From Pleodorina starrii (taxonomy: Eukaryota > Chlorophyta > Chlorophyceae > Chlamydomonadales > Volvocaceae), in NCBI GenBank assembly GCA_030267565.1, contig BRXU01000024.1, positions 1,410,501 to 1,474,500 on the forward strand: DNA of 64,000 nt. The letters are read 5' to 3'. The position numbers were made by a program, and so were the translations under genes. Within the stretch, counting starts at the first letter, position 1, and every line of letters starts with the position of its first letter. Of the stretch, positions 31,400 through 40,569 are shown one piece after another. The notes under the pieces are model-generated. The model did no database searches. It was not told where the DNA came from and saw only the letters and a list, made by a program, of their open reading frames with translations.

Positions 31400-32128
31400 T
31401 TTAAAAAACCAGTGGCACCTGGCCGCCCTGCATCGTCGGGACATTGCCCCCTATGCAACCAACTCGACTCAGGGGCGCACATCCTCGGAGGCTGCCTTCA
31501 CCCCCGCATGCGAGCCCTGTACATACAGCGGCACAACAAGGCGGTCCAAAACATTACCAGTACGCTAGCCCGTGGGTCCAATGGAGGCTGTTACATTGTA
31601 ATGGACGCCGGCCCCGCGGACACCCGACCAGACTACGTGGCCGGCACACGCCTGCCCAAATGGCTGCTCCCGAGTATTGAGGATGAGAAACACCTCAAAC
31701 TCAGGCCCGATATACTCCTTATACCCGACATCCCCCTCCATGAAACGCAAGCGCAAGGGTACAAGGGACCTCAGGACCCTAGCCAGCACACCGTACACAT
31801 TGTTGAGGTCGGCTACACCGCCGACACCAACCACACACAGAAACAGCACGACAAGGCCGTACAACACGCAGAACTGGCCAAACTCCTCACGGAAGCCGGA
31901 TGGAAGGTCCGCTACACAACACAGGAAGCCATCAGCCTCGGCTTTGCGGGTACTATCAGGAAGGACCTACACCCTCTACTCCACACCCTAGGCACGGGCA
32001 GCAAGGAAGCCCGAGCATGCTGCAACGACCTCCACGACCATGCAGTTAGGACACTCAACACTATCGTTATAACCCGCAGACATATGGAACGCAACCCCCA
32101 TGCGGAACCGACACCGGCCGGCACGTAA
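31400..32128 (+). CDS. Dualen ORF2 C-terminus after an in-frame UGA: CCHC knuckle and RLE endonuclease
   Basis: This frame is the same as ORF2 and starts directly after the UGA at 31397-31399; there is no ATG near its start. It opens with a zinc knuckle C-x2-C-x7-H-x4-C (first Cys at 31445). The restriction-like endonuclease core follows: RPDILLI (Asp at 31709), HIVEVGY (Glu at 31805), then a Lys-rich helix KAVQHAELAKLL, matching the PD-(D/E)xK pattern of R2-type RLE. In Dualen the RLE lies at this C-terminal position, so the UGA is either a recent nonsense change or a read-through site. All catalytic residues are intact, and the frame ends at TAA 32126. Confidence 0.82.
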   Translation, partial: FKKPVAPGRPASSGHCPLCNQLDSGAHILGGCLHPRMRALYIQRHNKAVQNITSTLARGSNGGCYIVMDAGPADTRPDYVAGTRLPKWLLPSIEDEKHLKLRPDILLIPDIPLHETQAQGYKGPQDPSQHTVHIVEVGYTADTNHTQKQHDKAVQHAELAKLLTEAGWKVRYTTQEAISLGFAGTIRKDLHPLLHTLGTGSKEARACCNDLHDHAVRTLNTIVITRRHMERNPHAEPTPAGT

Positions 32129-32262
32129 CCAACGTGGGACAAGTCTTAAGTTCCTTGCGGTGGTGGGGGGGGCTGGGACCGGGGAAACCCGTCACCCCAC
32201 CCCCTCTGCTCCCATAACCCACGCCTCGGCTACCGGCCGGGCGTATCATCATTATTATTATT
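32129..32262 (+). other. Dualen 3' UTR ending in ATC/ATT simple repeat
   Basis: 134 nt of GC-rich sequence after the last stop, ending GTATCATCATTATTATTATT just before the TSD. Short 3-bp repeats instead of poly-A are common at non-LTR element ends. Confidence 0.7.
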
Positions 32263-32275
32263 ATAGGAGCTGCAG
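32263..32275. repeat. Target-site duplication, right copy (13 bp)
   Basis: ATAGGAGCTGCAG, identical to 21517-21529. Removing the element and one copy joins two minus-strand frames without a shift (GAPTTPAAP then MWWHGDRS). Confidence 0.85.
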
Positions 32276-32399
32276 GGGTGGTGGGTGCCCCTCGCCCGCT
32301 CCCTGGTGCTCTCGACACTCCCGTGGGATCCCGGCAACACGCCCCGTAACACACCGCAGCGCTCTGAGATCTATTCCTCTGCCACTCCCTTTGCCACAT
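32276..32399 (-). pseudogene. 5' piece of the LINE-like ORF split by the Dualen insertion
   Basis: A minus-strand frame beginning MWQREWQRNRSQ at 32399 runs to the insertion site and, with the element removed, continues in frame at 21516. It is short and Gly/Pro/Ala-rich with no domain, so its coding status depends on the continuity argument. Confidence 0.45.
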
Positions 32400-33030
32400 T
32401 CATTGGCAATGAGGCCCAGCCGCATGTTCCGGCGTAACACTCGGGGATCGCTTTCCACGATGGCCCGGAACCGTGCTGTAGTCGTTCATTGCTCACCTAG
32501 GCAACAGGAGGCTCTTGGAATAGGACTGAAGACGCGTAAGTCGGACGCAATGGGCTGATGACGCTCAATTCAGACTCGATGGGCTGAAGAGAGCCCTACG
32601 AGTAATACTGATGTGTCGCATTAGGTTATTTCAATTTCACAAATGCCTTCTTTGTGGTGAAGAAGTGCGGCTTAAGCGGGTGACGTGGGGTCTCTGTCAG
32701 CGTTTGAAATTCCGAGCTTGCACTATTACAATTGGAGTAATAAACTTTAGCTACATGTAAAGATATTGGTGAATAGAGCTACTTGGTGCAGGTTTGTCAC
32801 GCGACCGTTGGCACATGGCATCGGGCCCTTTTGAACTCGCACGAGGTTTAGGCGAAGCCGGCTGACTGGTTGTTACCGCGGTCAAAACATCACGCATACG
32901 CAAGGTATCTAGTAAAGCAGTAGCTCTATTGTTTATTACACTATATTTTATATATGCCAGCGTATAAAACGTAGCAGTTCCGATTGGTTTGCATCAAGCC
33001 AGCCCGAGCATGGATGCCATACGCGCTTCG
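32400..33030. other. AT-richer non-coding stretch
   Basis: I see no gene here. The last 60 bases (from about 32980) match 38540-38600, part of a dispersed repeat containing GCCAGCCCGAGCATGGATGCC. Confidence 0.4.
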
Positions 33031-33140
33031 GGCGTCAGCCCGCCCGGCCGTGGGGGCGCTGGATCTAGGGGCGCTGGGATCCAAGTACCTTTGTGTACAG
33101 CGGCTTACTGCGGTTTACCGTCACGGGGAAGGCAATACAG
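33031..33140 (+). repeat. Inverted repeat, left arm (outer part)
   Basis: The sequence from GGCCGTGGGGGCGCTGGATC to CAATACAGAGTTGCG is repeated in inverted orientation at 36385-36490, with few differences. Confidence 0.75.
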
Positions 33141-33490
33141 AGTTGCGTAACGCAAGGAAATGACAAGCAATGGACGCCAACTTCATACGAACAATTACGC
33201 GGCCAAACACGCTAATGAAATATGGTGTGCGTGAAGACTTATGAAACGGTTTAGACAGCCTTGGCTAAACTCGTCAACCGGGAGGGGGGCTTCGGAAAAG
33301 GGCCCTATAGAAAACAAATTCGGCGCTCACCACGCGAGCCATTCCCGCAAGGAACGCTCAGCAAGAAACTTCAAGCACAGACAATCACAGCTACGTAGCA
33401 GGCCTATTGAAATGAAGGAATATAGTGAAACATAATTCAAATTTCTCTTAGTCCACATGGAGCAATGGAAGCACACTGGGCGCATCGCTT

Positions 33491-34135
33491 CTAGACAAAA
33501 GACAAGCTTCTGTGAATGTCAGTACTGTTAGCGAAATAGAATAGCTCCCTCAGCTTGAGCGTAGCAGGCAGACTATCCGCAACATTTGCGAGCGACTCAA
33601 CGATAACCGTGACCTTTTGAACCTCGCCTTGAACCATCAGGAGCCTACTGGGATTGAGAAATATTTTGTGGACGGCAAACCCTTGCTTGATTATCCAACA
33701 CCGGAGCCGTTCACCTTCGCTCCAGCCCGAGGATGACCTGGACGGTGGTCCGGTTGCAAGTGACGGGCGTGCAGCAGGAGGAGGGGCCGGCGCTGTCGCC
33801 ACCGCTGCCGCCGTAGGACTTAGCGGCGTTCCGATGGGGGCTGGTGGCCGCGGCGGCGCTTTCTTGAACCTGGCGGGGTCAGGCGATGGGCGTGCAGCGG
33901 AAGGTGGGGCCGACGCTGCCGGGCGTGGGCGCCGGTGGCGGCAGTGACGTGGCGTTGTACGTCTCTTTCTCGCCGGTTTGGTGCTGGGTGTTGGTGATAT
34001 TGACGTATGTTGTTGGTCGGGCGCCGCCTCCTGAGCCGCGGATTGTACCCTTGATAGTGCGCCGCAGCACCGTTTGGTTGGTTGTCTTGTGCATTGTGTG
34101 CGGCAGTTGGACTGCCCGGGCGGCCCCCTTGTCAC
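33491..34135 (-). CDS. Possible terminal exon(s) of a gene, unknown
   Basis: A 214-codon frame. Its last 80 codons (about 33730-33491) look like real protein: WIIKQGFAVHKIFLNPSRLL, then a Val/Leu-rich segment and LKLRELFYFANSTDIHRSL before TAG. The upstream part is Pro/Ala/Arg-rich and overlaps the inverted-repeat arm (33850-33950), so it may not be coding. An acceptor-like CAG before 33735 would give a clean 3' exon. No family recognised. Confidence 0.4.
   Translation of the reverse strand: MTRGPPGQSNCRTQCTRQPTKRCCGALSRVQSAAQEAAPDQQHTSISPTPSTKPARKRRTTPRHCRHRRPRPAASAPPSAARPSPDPARFKKAPPRPPAPIGTPLSPTAAAVATAPAPPPAARPSLATGPPSRSSSGWSEGERLRCWIIKQGFAVHKIFLNPSRLLMVQGEVQKVTVIVESLANVADSLPATLKLRELFYFANSTDIHRSLSFV
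33850..33955 (+). repeat. Inverted repeat, left arm (inner part)
   Basis: GGCGGCGCTTTCTTGAACCTGG through GGCGCCGGTGGCGGCAGTG is repeated inverted at 36275-36370. In the right arm the inner and outer parts are contiguous; here they are separated by about 710 bp. Confidence 0.75.
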
Positions 34136-34689
34136 TGCACGCCTTGTGACGCGGGCGTTTTTGATGCGAAGCGCACCAAAGCGTGCCGCTCGCTTGCTTG
34201 GTTGCGAGAGTCTGTGCTCTCTGCATTGTAACTGCTCATTCTCCAGGCCACTTTGCCCATTCCCAGTCTTTCCTTCAGCTTCTTCCAGCTTAGCGGGACT
34301 GAGCCGATTAGTAAAACGCCATCTGCCAAAGGCGCCCCAAGGTTGGCGAGGCGTTCAAAGTACCCATCGGTATTGAAGACAAGTCAGCCTTCAGGTACAT
34401 GTGAGAGCTGCGACAGAGGCATCAGGACTGGGGGCACGGGGTGCTACGAAGGCCACGGTACTGGTTCCAGACTGGCCTACTTACCCCTGGTACCGGCGGT
34501 ATGTGTCGGGCCCACGAGACCGCGGGCTGTTTCGGGTAGTGCGGGTCCTGAAGGCCGGCAGGAAGCTCTGTCGTTGGCCATGGGCTGCCGAAGCCGACCC
34601 CGCCCCGTACGATGTTGTAGTGCTGCACTTGAACTGACGCCCTCCCACTCCCTGCCGGTTCCCCGTGGGCAGCGCCTGAGGTTTGCTTT

Positions 34690-35260
34690 GGCGGCGCGGA
34701 CCGCTGTGTGGTGTGCGGCCTGACTTGCGGTGGAGCGGACTTGCTTTGTAAGACCTGCCCGGGGGCTGCCCACAGGGTCTCGGGCTGCCGACCGCCTCCG
34801 AAGCGGGTGGCTGGTATCGGCCGTATCGCTGCTCGGAGTGTGCGCTGGGGGCGGCCAGGGAAGGCGTCAGCCCCGAATTGGCGGAGCTCACGGCGGTGTG
34901 AGTGCAGCTGGTCGGCAGCAAAGTGGGTCGGGGCTCGGCGGCGACGTATGAGGCCGCAAGGAGGTGTTTCGCTCGGTTCGTGGTTGAAGTGGGTGGTGAA
35001 GGGGTCGGCGGAGCAGGTGTTCCCACGCACAAAGGGGGCCGACTTCAACGTGCAGCTGGTGTGTCTGTTCATCACGTGGGCAGCTCGGAAGTACGCGCCG
35101 GGCACCGTGAAGGGGGACCATCAGCGACCTCGCTGATTGGCAGCAGTCGTGCGGGGCCCTGGTGGAGGACCTGGTGAGCCGGAACCCACTCGTCAAGCGC
35201 ACGTTGCGACAGGCTTGGGGTGCGTTTATCGACCCCAGTCCGCTCTGTTCGTTTGCGTAG
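34690..35260 (+). pseudogene. Decayed transposon gene: PHD-like finger and tyrosine recombinase core-binding domain
   Basis: Reading across frames: C-x2-C-x3-C and C-x2-C (CVVCGLTCGG, LLCKTC), then AAHRV and, one frame over, GWYRPYRCSECALGAA give a PHD-type zinc-finger pattern. After an in-frame TGA, VQLVGSKVGRGSAATYEAAR and RFVVEV resemble the SAM-like core-binding domain of tyrosine recombinases. A further frameshift leads to LFITWAARKYAPGTVK, and another to TISDLADWQQSCGALVEDLV and FIDPSPL. The catalytic R-H-R-Y half is missing. DIRS and Crypton elements of green algae carry such recombinases; which group this is cannot be told from the fragment. At least three frameshifts and one stop make it non-functional. 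Confidence 0.55.
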
Positions 35261-35407
35261 GGTGCATTAAAATGGAAGCGTCTTAATAGATTGTGGATGC
35301 AGCAGCGCTGTCCAGGTGCCACTTGCCCAAGGGTCACGGCCTCGGGTGCGGTCCCACGGGTTAAGTCCCACGGGTCGGAAAAAAGTTGAGCCTTTCATAA
35401 ATTCCTT

Positions 35408-35650
35408 ATGGATACCTTATTACTATGTGATATTAACGCCATGTGCCAAGTTTCAGCGCGTTTGGCCGAGGTCGATATCGGAGGCTATGAGTTTTTGAGG
35501 GCATTTAGGCCCTCACCGAACGACACCTGGAAATCGAAGGTTGGTCTTTCGGCAAAATTCAACGTAATAAGTAATACTTATGCTATACGTACGCCAATTT
35601 ATGGTGGGCTGCCTTGTTTTCGAAGTTCGGGTTGGGTGATTTTACCTTAG
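35408..35650 (+). CDS. Small AT-rich ORF, unknown
   Basis: 80 codons from an ATG (MDTLLLCDINAMCQVSARLA) in sequence clearly less GC-rich than its surroundings. No motif is recognisable, and no homologue is seen in the window. It may be chance, since AT-rich spacer here also holds a small palindrome (GAGGGC/GCCCTC, about 35498-35514). Confidence 0.2.
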   Translation: MDTLLLCDINAMCQVSARLAEVDIGGYEFLRAFRPSPNDTWKSKVGLSAKFNVISNTYAIRTPIYGGLPCFRSSGWVILP

Positions 35651-36274
35651 CTGTGAACGTCCCATGGGTCATGTTACATAGCACTCGCGCACCACCCTGT
35701 GCGCAACTTTACAGCACTTCAACATCGATCACATATCCCAACGCTAGAAGTCTTTAAGAATGAACCAAAAGTGCCATCGTTGCATGAGCTCCCAGTGTGC
35801 ACCCTCGATTGTGGCCTCCTCCAAGAGCCGGGGTCAACGAACCTACCTTAGTACTGACACGAGCATGTTAACTCTACATTCAGTCATCTTTCACGCCAAA
35901 CGACACACCTAAACTTTCACTCAATCAGGCACGTGGCTCTGAAGCGTCTCGTGCTTAAGTGGAAGCGGGCGGGCAACATGAACCCCCCAGGCCGCGATGC
36001 CTTTAGTGGTAAACCGTACATGGCCCCCCGGCTTTTACGGACGCCTCCACTCATGTGCGGAACTTGTGACCTAAAAGCCCACGCGTATCTTCCGCACGCC
36101 TCCCTTCTCCAACGGAATTCCAAGCAAGCGAGCGGTGCCCACCAGCATGGAGCTGCCACCGGCGCCCACACCCGGCAGCGTCGGGCCGCCGCCGCCGCCG
36201 TCAGCCCAATAGGCAGTCTGCTGCTGCAACAGCGGCGTGTACTGCCCATAGCCACCGCCGGGGCCCACGCCCAG

Positions 36275-36500
36275 GAGCGCCAAGCCACTGCCGCCACCGG
36301 CGCCCACACCCGGCAGCGTCGGCCCCACCTTCCGCTGCGCGCCCGTCACCTGACCCCACCAGGTTCAAGAAAGCGCCACCGCAACTCTGTATTGCCTTCC
36401 CCGTGATGGTAAACCACAGTAAGCCGCTGTACACAAAGGTACTTGGATCCCAGCGCCCCTAGATCCAGCGCCCCCACGGCCGGGCGGGGGCGTCCGGCAC
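36275..36500 (-). repeat. Inverted repeat, right arm
   Basis: Contiguous counterpart of 33031-33140 and 33850-33955 in opposite orientation. Further inward (36100-36270) the arm carries GGTGTGGGCGCCGGTGGC-type repeats that give Gly-rich frames on the minus strand. Confidence 0.75.
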
Positions 36501-37470
36501 CAGGCGGTGCGAAAGTGGCCTCTGACAATACTGGATGCACCTCTGCAAGGCAAACAACAAATTTCCTCGCTTACGTTCCTAACCCTAAGTCAGCTCTTTC
36601 TTGCGACGTTGTAAATCGAACCGAAACAACTGCAACTTCGCGTCGTGCCCTCTGCACTAATGAATAAGGCAGTATTTGAAACGCTTCCGATACAATGTAA
36701 GGAGGATTATATTGGATGGTAGGCAAGTGCTGGCCGGAAAGGGAAAGATGGCACCATTCCAGTGGCGCGTGTCAAGCAGGGGCAGGGACAGGGTCGACAA
36801 CCCATGCTAGTGTCATATGAATCATTAGTTGTACATTGTTGTATCTCACGCGGCGCGCCGGGCTTCCATGGGCGCCAAAACTGGCTCAGGGCTAGTAGCC
36901 TAAAAGCTGGGGACGGAGCTATTAGTGCCCTGCACGCAGCATCCGCCTGCCATGTCACGTTTTATTCATGCCTTGTCTATGAATAAGATGTCCCCAAGGC
37001 TCTCTGGGCGCCGGGTCTTGTCGTAGCGGGTCTGGGTGCTGGTTGCGACCGTGTCTGTCTGGGGGAGCGGCTTGCGTATCCGGGGTCCGGGGTTTGCCTG
37101 ACGGTATTCGGGTTCGGGTCTGGCCGCCAGTTGCAGGCGTGTCTGTCTGGGGGTGCGGGCTGCGGGTCCGGAGTTGGGGGGGATCAGCCCTGACCGGGTT
37201 CGGGTGTAGGTCTGGGCGCCAGTTGCAGGCACGCCTGTCTGGGGCGAGGAGCGGGTTGCGCGTCCGGTGTCCGGGGGGAGATCTTCCCTTACCGGGTTCG
37301 GGTGCGGGGTCTGGGCGCCGGTTGCGGGCGTGTCCGTTTGTGGCCCGGGTCTTACGGGTCCAGGGCCGGGACTCCCTGTGGACGGGGTTCGAGTGTGGGT
37401 CCAGCCACCGTTTGCGGGCGCGTATGCTGCGGTAGCGAGCGGGCTTCCCACCTGCGGTCCCATAGGGATT
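36500..37470. repeat. Direct duplication, copy 1 (paired with 38590-39470)
   Basis: From GGCGGTGCGAAAGTGGCC onward the sequence matches 38595-39470 at an offset of about 2.09 kb, almost base for base. It includes an internal minisatellite (37020-37440) of GTTCGGGTCTGGGCGCCAG-type units. A short partial third copy (GGCAGTATTTGAA) is at about 39500. No gene in either copy. Confidence 0.8.
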
Positions 37471-37659
37471 CAGTGTGGGGCTCCATGCTTGTTGTCGGGT
37501 CGCTGCCGGGTTGCACCCCGGTGTCGGGCGGGCCAGTGGCCCCGGGGCGGGCCCGCTCCCCCAGGGCGAGGGGGAGAGGGCACACGGTATTGGCGTGGGG
37601 TCTCCAGCTGTCTGTGAGCCTGCCAGCTGCCTCCGTGTCGTCCTCCCCCTTACAGGGCG

Positions 37660-38510
37660 GGGGCGGGCGGGCTGTGTGCATCGACTCGCAACCAGGGGAC
37701 GACACGCACGCCCTCAAAACCTCGGCACCAAATCTTGCAGATACGTTCCTGACAGCAAGGGGCGTGGCCCTGGCGTGTTGGGTCGGTTGCACGGCTCGGG
37801 AGGGATGCGATGCAGGGCCCGCGCATGCCAGCTGGGGCCGTACAGTGGGGGCAGGCGGGCTGTGTGCAACGACTCGCAACCTGGGAACAACACGCACGCC
37901 GTCAAACCCTCAGCGCCAAATTTTGCAGATCCGTTCCTGATGGCAAGGGGCGTTGGCCTGGCGAGTTAGGTCGATTGAACGGCTTGGTTGGGATGCGGTG
38001 CAGGGCCCACACATGCCAGCTGGTCACGGGGGCCATCAGGCGGCGGCCGTCAGGCGGGGGCGGGCGGGCTGTGTGCATCGACTTGCAACCTGGGAACGAC
38101 ACGCACGCCGTCAAATCCTCGGCGCCAAACCTTGCAGATATGTTCCTGACATCAAGGGGCGTTGGCCTGGTGCGTTCGGTCGGTTGTACGGCTCGGGAGG
38201 GATGTGGTGCAGGGCCCGTGCATGCCAGCTGGTCACGGGGGCCGTCAGGTGGGGGCAGGCGGGCGGGGGCGGGCGGGCTGTGTGCATCGACTTGCAACCT
38301 GGGAACGACACGCACGCCGTCAAATCCTCGGCGCCAAACCTTGCAGACTCGTTCCTGACATCAAGGGGCGTTGGCCTGGGGAGTTAGGTCGATTGAACGG
38401 CTCGGGAGGGATGCGGCACGTGGCCTGCACATGCCGGCGTGTCACATGGGCCGTGGTGGGGGTATTAAGAACGGGGGGGGGGCGGGCTCGCTGTGTGCAG
38501 CGACTCACAA
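37660..38510. repeat. ~183-210 bp tandem array, five units
   Basis: GGGCTGTGTGCA(T/A)CGACT recurs at about 37673, 37857, 38066, 38276 and 38484. Units share GGGAACGACACGCACGCCGTC, a CCAAACCTTGCAGAT stretch and CTGACATCAAGGGGCG. Overlapping plus-strand frames of 110-212 codons arise from the repeat; I do not call them genes. Confidence 0.8.
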
Positions 38511-38589
38511 CAATGTACCAGCATGGTCCGCATGGTCCGCATGGTTTGCATCAAGCCAGCCCGAGCATGGATGCCGTACACGCTTCGGG

Positions 38590-39480
38590 CGTCAGGCGGT
38601 GCGAAAGTGGCCTCTGACAATGCTGGATGCACCTCTGCAAGGCAAACAACAAATTTCCTCGCTTACGTCCCGTTCAAGTCAGCTCTTTCTTGCGACGCTG
38701 TAAATCGAACCGAAACAACTGCAACTTCACGTCGTGCCCTCTGCACTAATGAATAAGGCAGTATTTGAAACGCTTCCGATACAATGTAAGGAGGATTATA
38801 TTGGATGGTAGGCAAGTGCTGGCCGGAAAGGGAAAGATGGCACCATTCCAGTGGCGCGTGTCAAGCAGGGGCAGGGACAGGGTCGACAACCCATGCTAGT
38901 GTCATATGAATCATTAGTTGTACATTGTTGTATCTCACGCGGCGCGCCGGGCTTCCCTGGGCGCCAAAACTGGCTCAGGGCTAGTAGCCTAAAAGCTGGG
39001 GACGGAGCTATTAGTGCCCTGCACGCAGCATCCGCCTGCCATGTCACGTTTTATTCATGCCTTGTCTATGAATAAGATGTCCCCAAGGCTCTCTGGGCGC
39101 CGGGTCTTGTCGTAGCGGGTCTGGGTGCTGGTTGCGACCGCGTCTGTCTGGGGGAGCGGCTTGCGTGTCCGGGGTTTGCCTGACGGGGTTCGGGTTCGGG
39201 TCTGGCCGCCAGTTGCAGGCGTGTCTGTCTGGGAGTGTGGGTTGCGGGTCCGGAGTCGGGGGGATCAACCCTTACCGGGTTCGGGTGTAGGTCTGGGCGC
39301 CAGTTGCAGGCACGCCTGTCTGGGGTGGGGAGCAGGTTGCGCGTCCGGCGTCCGGTGGGGATCTGCCGTTACCGTGATCCGGTGCAGGGTCTGGGTGCCG
39401 GTTGCGGGCGCGTCCGTTTGTGGCCCGGGTCTTACGGGTCCAGGGCCGGGGAGTCCCTGCCAACGGAGTCGAACTCAAAC
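38590..39480. repeat. Direct duplication, copy 2
   Basis: Partner of 36500-37470, truncated on its right side in the GTTCGGGT minisatellite. Confidence 0.8.
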
Positions 39481-39731
39481 AACTGCAACTAAAGAACAAG
39501 GCAGTATTTGAACCGCTTACGATGAAGTACTGAAGAAGAATAGGGAAGCAGGTCAGAGACAGCTAACCCGTCCAGCCGTGCGCGAAATGGTTACGTGTTA
39601 CCCACCCGCAAACCACCTGCACGGCAGATACGGTTGGGGAAATTCCCGTCGCCCGCACTGCTGAGGCAATGTGTACCGTTGCGGACACGTTTCGGCACGG
39701 CACTGGAAAAGTGCACGGGTGCAGGGGAGGC

Positions 39732-40040
39732 TTAGTGCGGCTCGGCGCCCGCCATTGCGTAAATGTACGGCGACACGCCATATGTACGACACCGGAACAG
39801 CTGCGAGTGCATTCCCGTGGCAAACTCAAAGGGCCCACTTTGATACCTTAGTCGTGTCAGGGTGAGACGTTGCGTGTGAGAAACGGCCCCCGGACGCAGG
39901 GCGGTGTTGTGTTGCTGTGTGAAAGGTCCAAAAACGATCCATTCCGACGCGCCATTACAGATGACCTGTAGGGACACACCCCTGTCGACCGCAGCCAGCG
40001 ACGGGAAGGTTGCCAACGGCCGGCCGGCCGGCGACGTCAC
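39732..40040 (-). CDS. ORF of unknown function, possible fragment
   Basis: 102 codons with balanced composition (VDRGVSLQVICNGASEWIVF, FGPFTQQHNTAL, LRYQSGPFEFATGM). It is unlike the surrounding low-complexity frames and may be a remnant of a larger protein. It has no recognised domain and no detected neighbour belonging to it. The rest of 39480-40560 contains nothing I can assign. Confidence 0.3.
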   Translation of the reverse strand: MTSPAGRPLATFPSLAAVDRGVSLQVICNGASEWIVFGPFTQQHNTALRPGAVSHTQRLTLTRLRYQSGPFEFATGMHSQLFRCRTYGVSPYIYAMAGAEPH

Positions 40041-40569
40041 GACCTCTTATTCCTAAACCCCATCTCCCACCGAACCCCCTCGGCAGTGCGGACGTACCGT
40101 ATGGCGCGACGCCGCAGTGTGGCACATGCGAGCCCGTCAATAACCACGCATCGGTTACTCAGCAGGGGATCCGGCGGTCCTTCTTGTGTCGAAAACGAGT
40201 CCTGTACGGGGGCGTTTGGGTTCTCCGGCCCCCACCCCGTCCCCACGGCCTCCCCTTCGCCGGTTACCCCATGGCAACAGAAGAGGGCGGCGTGTGCAGT
40301 GTCATCAATACATCACACGGACGGGCCGCACCAGCTATGCACAGGGCCGCTTAATGCAACCAGCTGTAGCCCGAGCGTACTTGGATGGAGGCCAAACGAG
40401 CAACAACGACCACCAACCCTTTCTAACCCACCCTGTGGTCCTCCCAAACCCAAAATCACCCTGACTGAGGGCAATGTACGGCTGTCACAAACTATTCCCT
40501 CAATCCTCATACGGGATACCCTCATCCACTGTACGACAGCAATGGGCCCTCGACGCTCCCTGAGAACAG

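Larger units (their letters stand above)
21530..32262 (+). mobile_element. Full-length Dualen/RandI-type non-LTR retrotransposon
   Basis: The 10,733-bp element is bounded by a 13-bp target-site duplication and ends in a short ATC/ATT repeat, as non-LTR elements often do. Domains in order: Josephin-like cysteine protease, APE endonuclease, reverse transcriptase, a large central region, RNase H, CCHC knuckle and restriction-like endonuclease (RLE). The combination of two endonucleases with RT, RNase H and a cysteine protease is the published hallmark of Dualen in Chlamydomonas. Nearly intact frames and a perfect TSD suggest a recent insertion; one frame change (25.6 kb) and one in-frame UGA (31397) are the only breaks seen. 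It interrupts a minus-strand LINE. Confidence 0.88.

Noticed and set aside
31403..31409. AAAAAAC slippery heptamer just after the ORF2 stop
   Set aside because: It lies downstream of the UGA, and no frame change is needed because the RLE is in the same frame as ORF2.
34422..35105. 227-codon minus-strand frame opposite the recombinase remnant
   Set aside because: It is the antisense of the PHD/recombinase sequence, which explains the region better.
37302..38617. Overlapping 110-212 codon plus-strand frames
   Set aside because: They are generated by the ~183-210 bp array; each shifts register between units.
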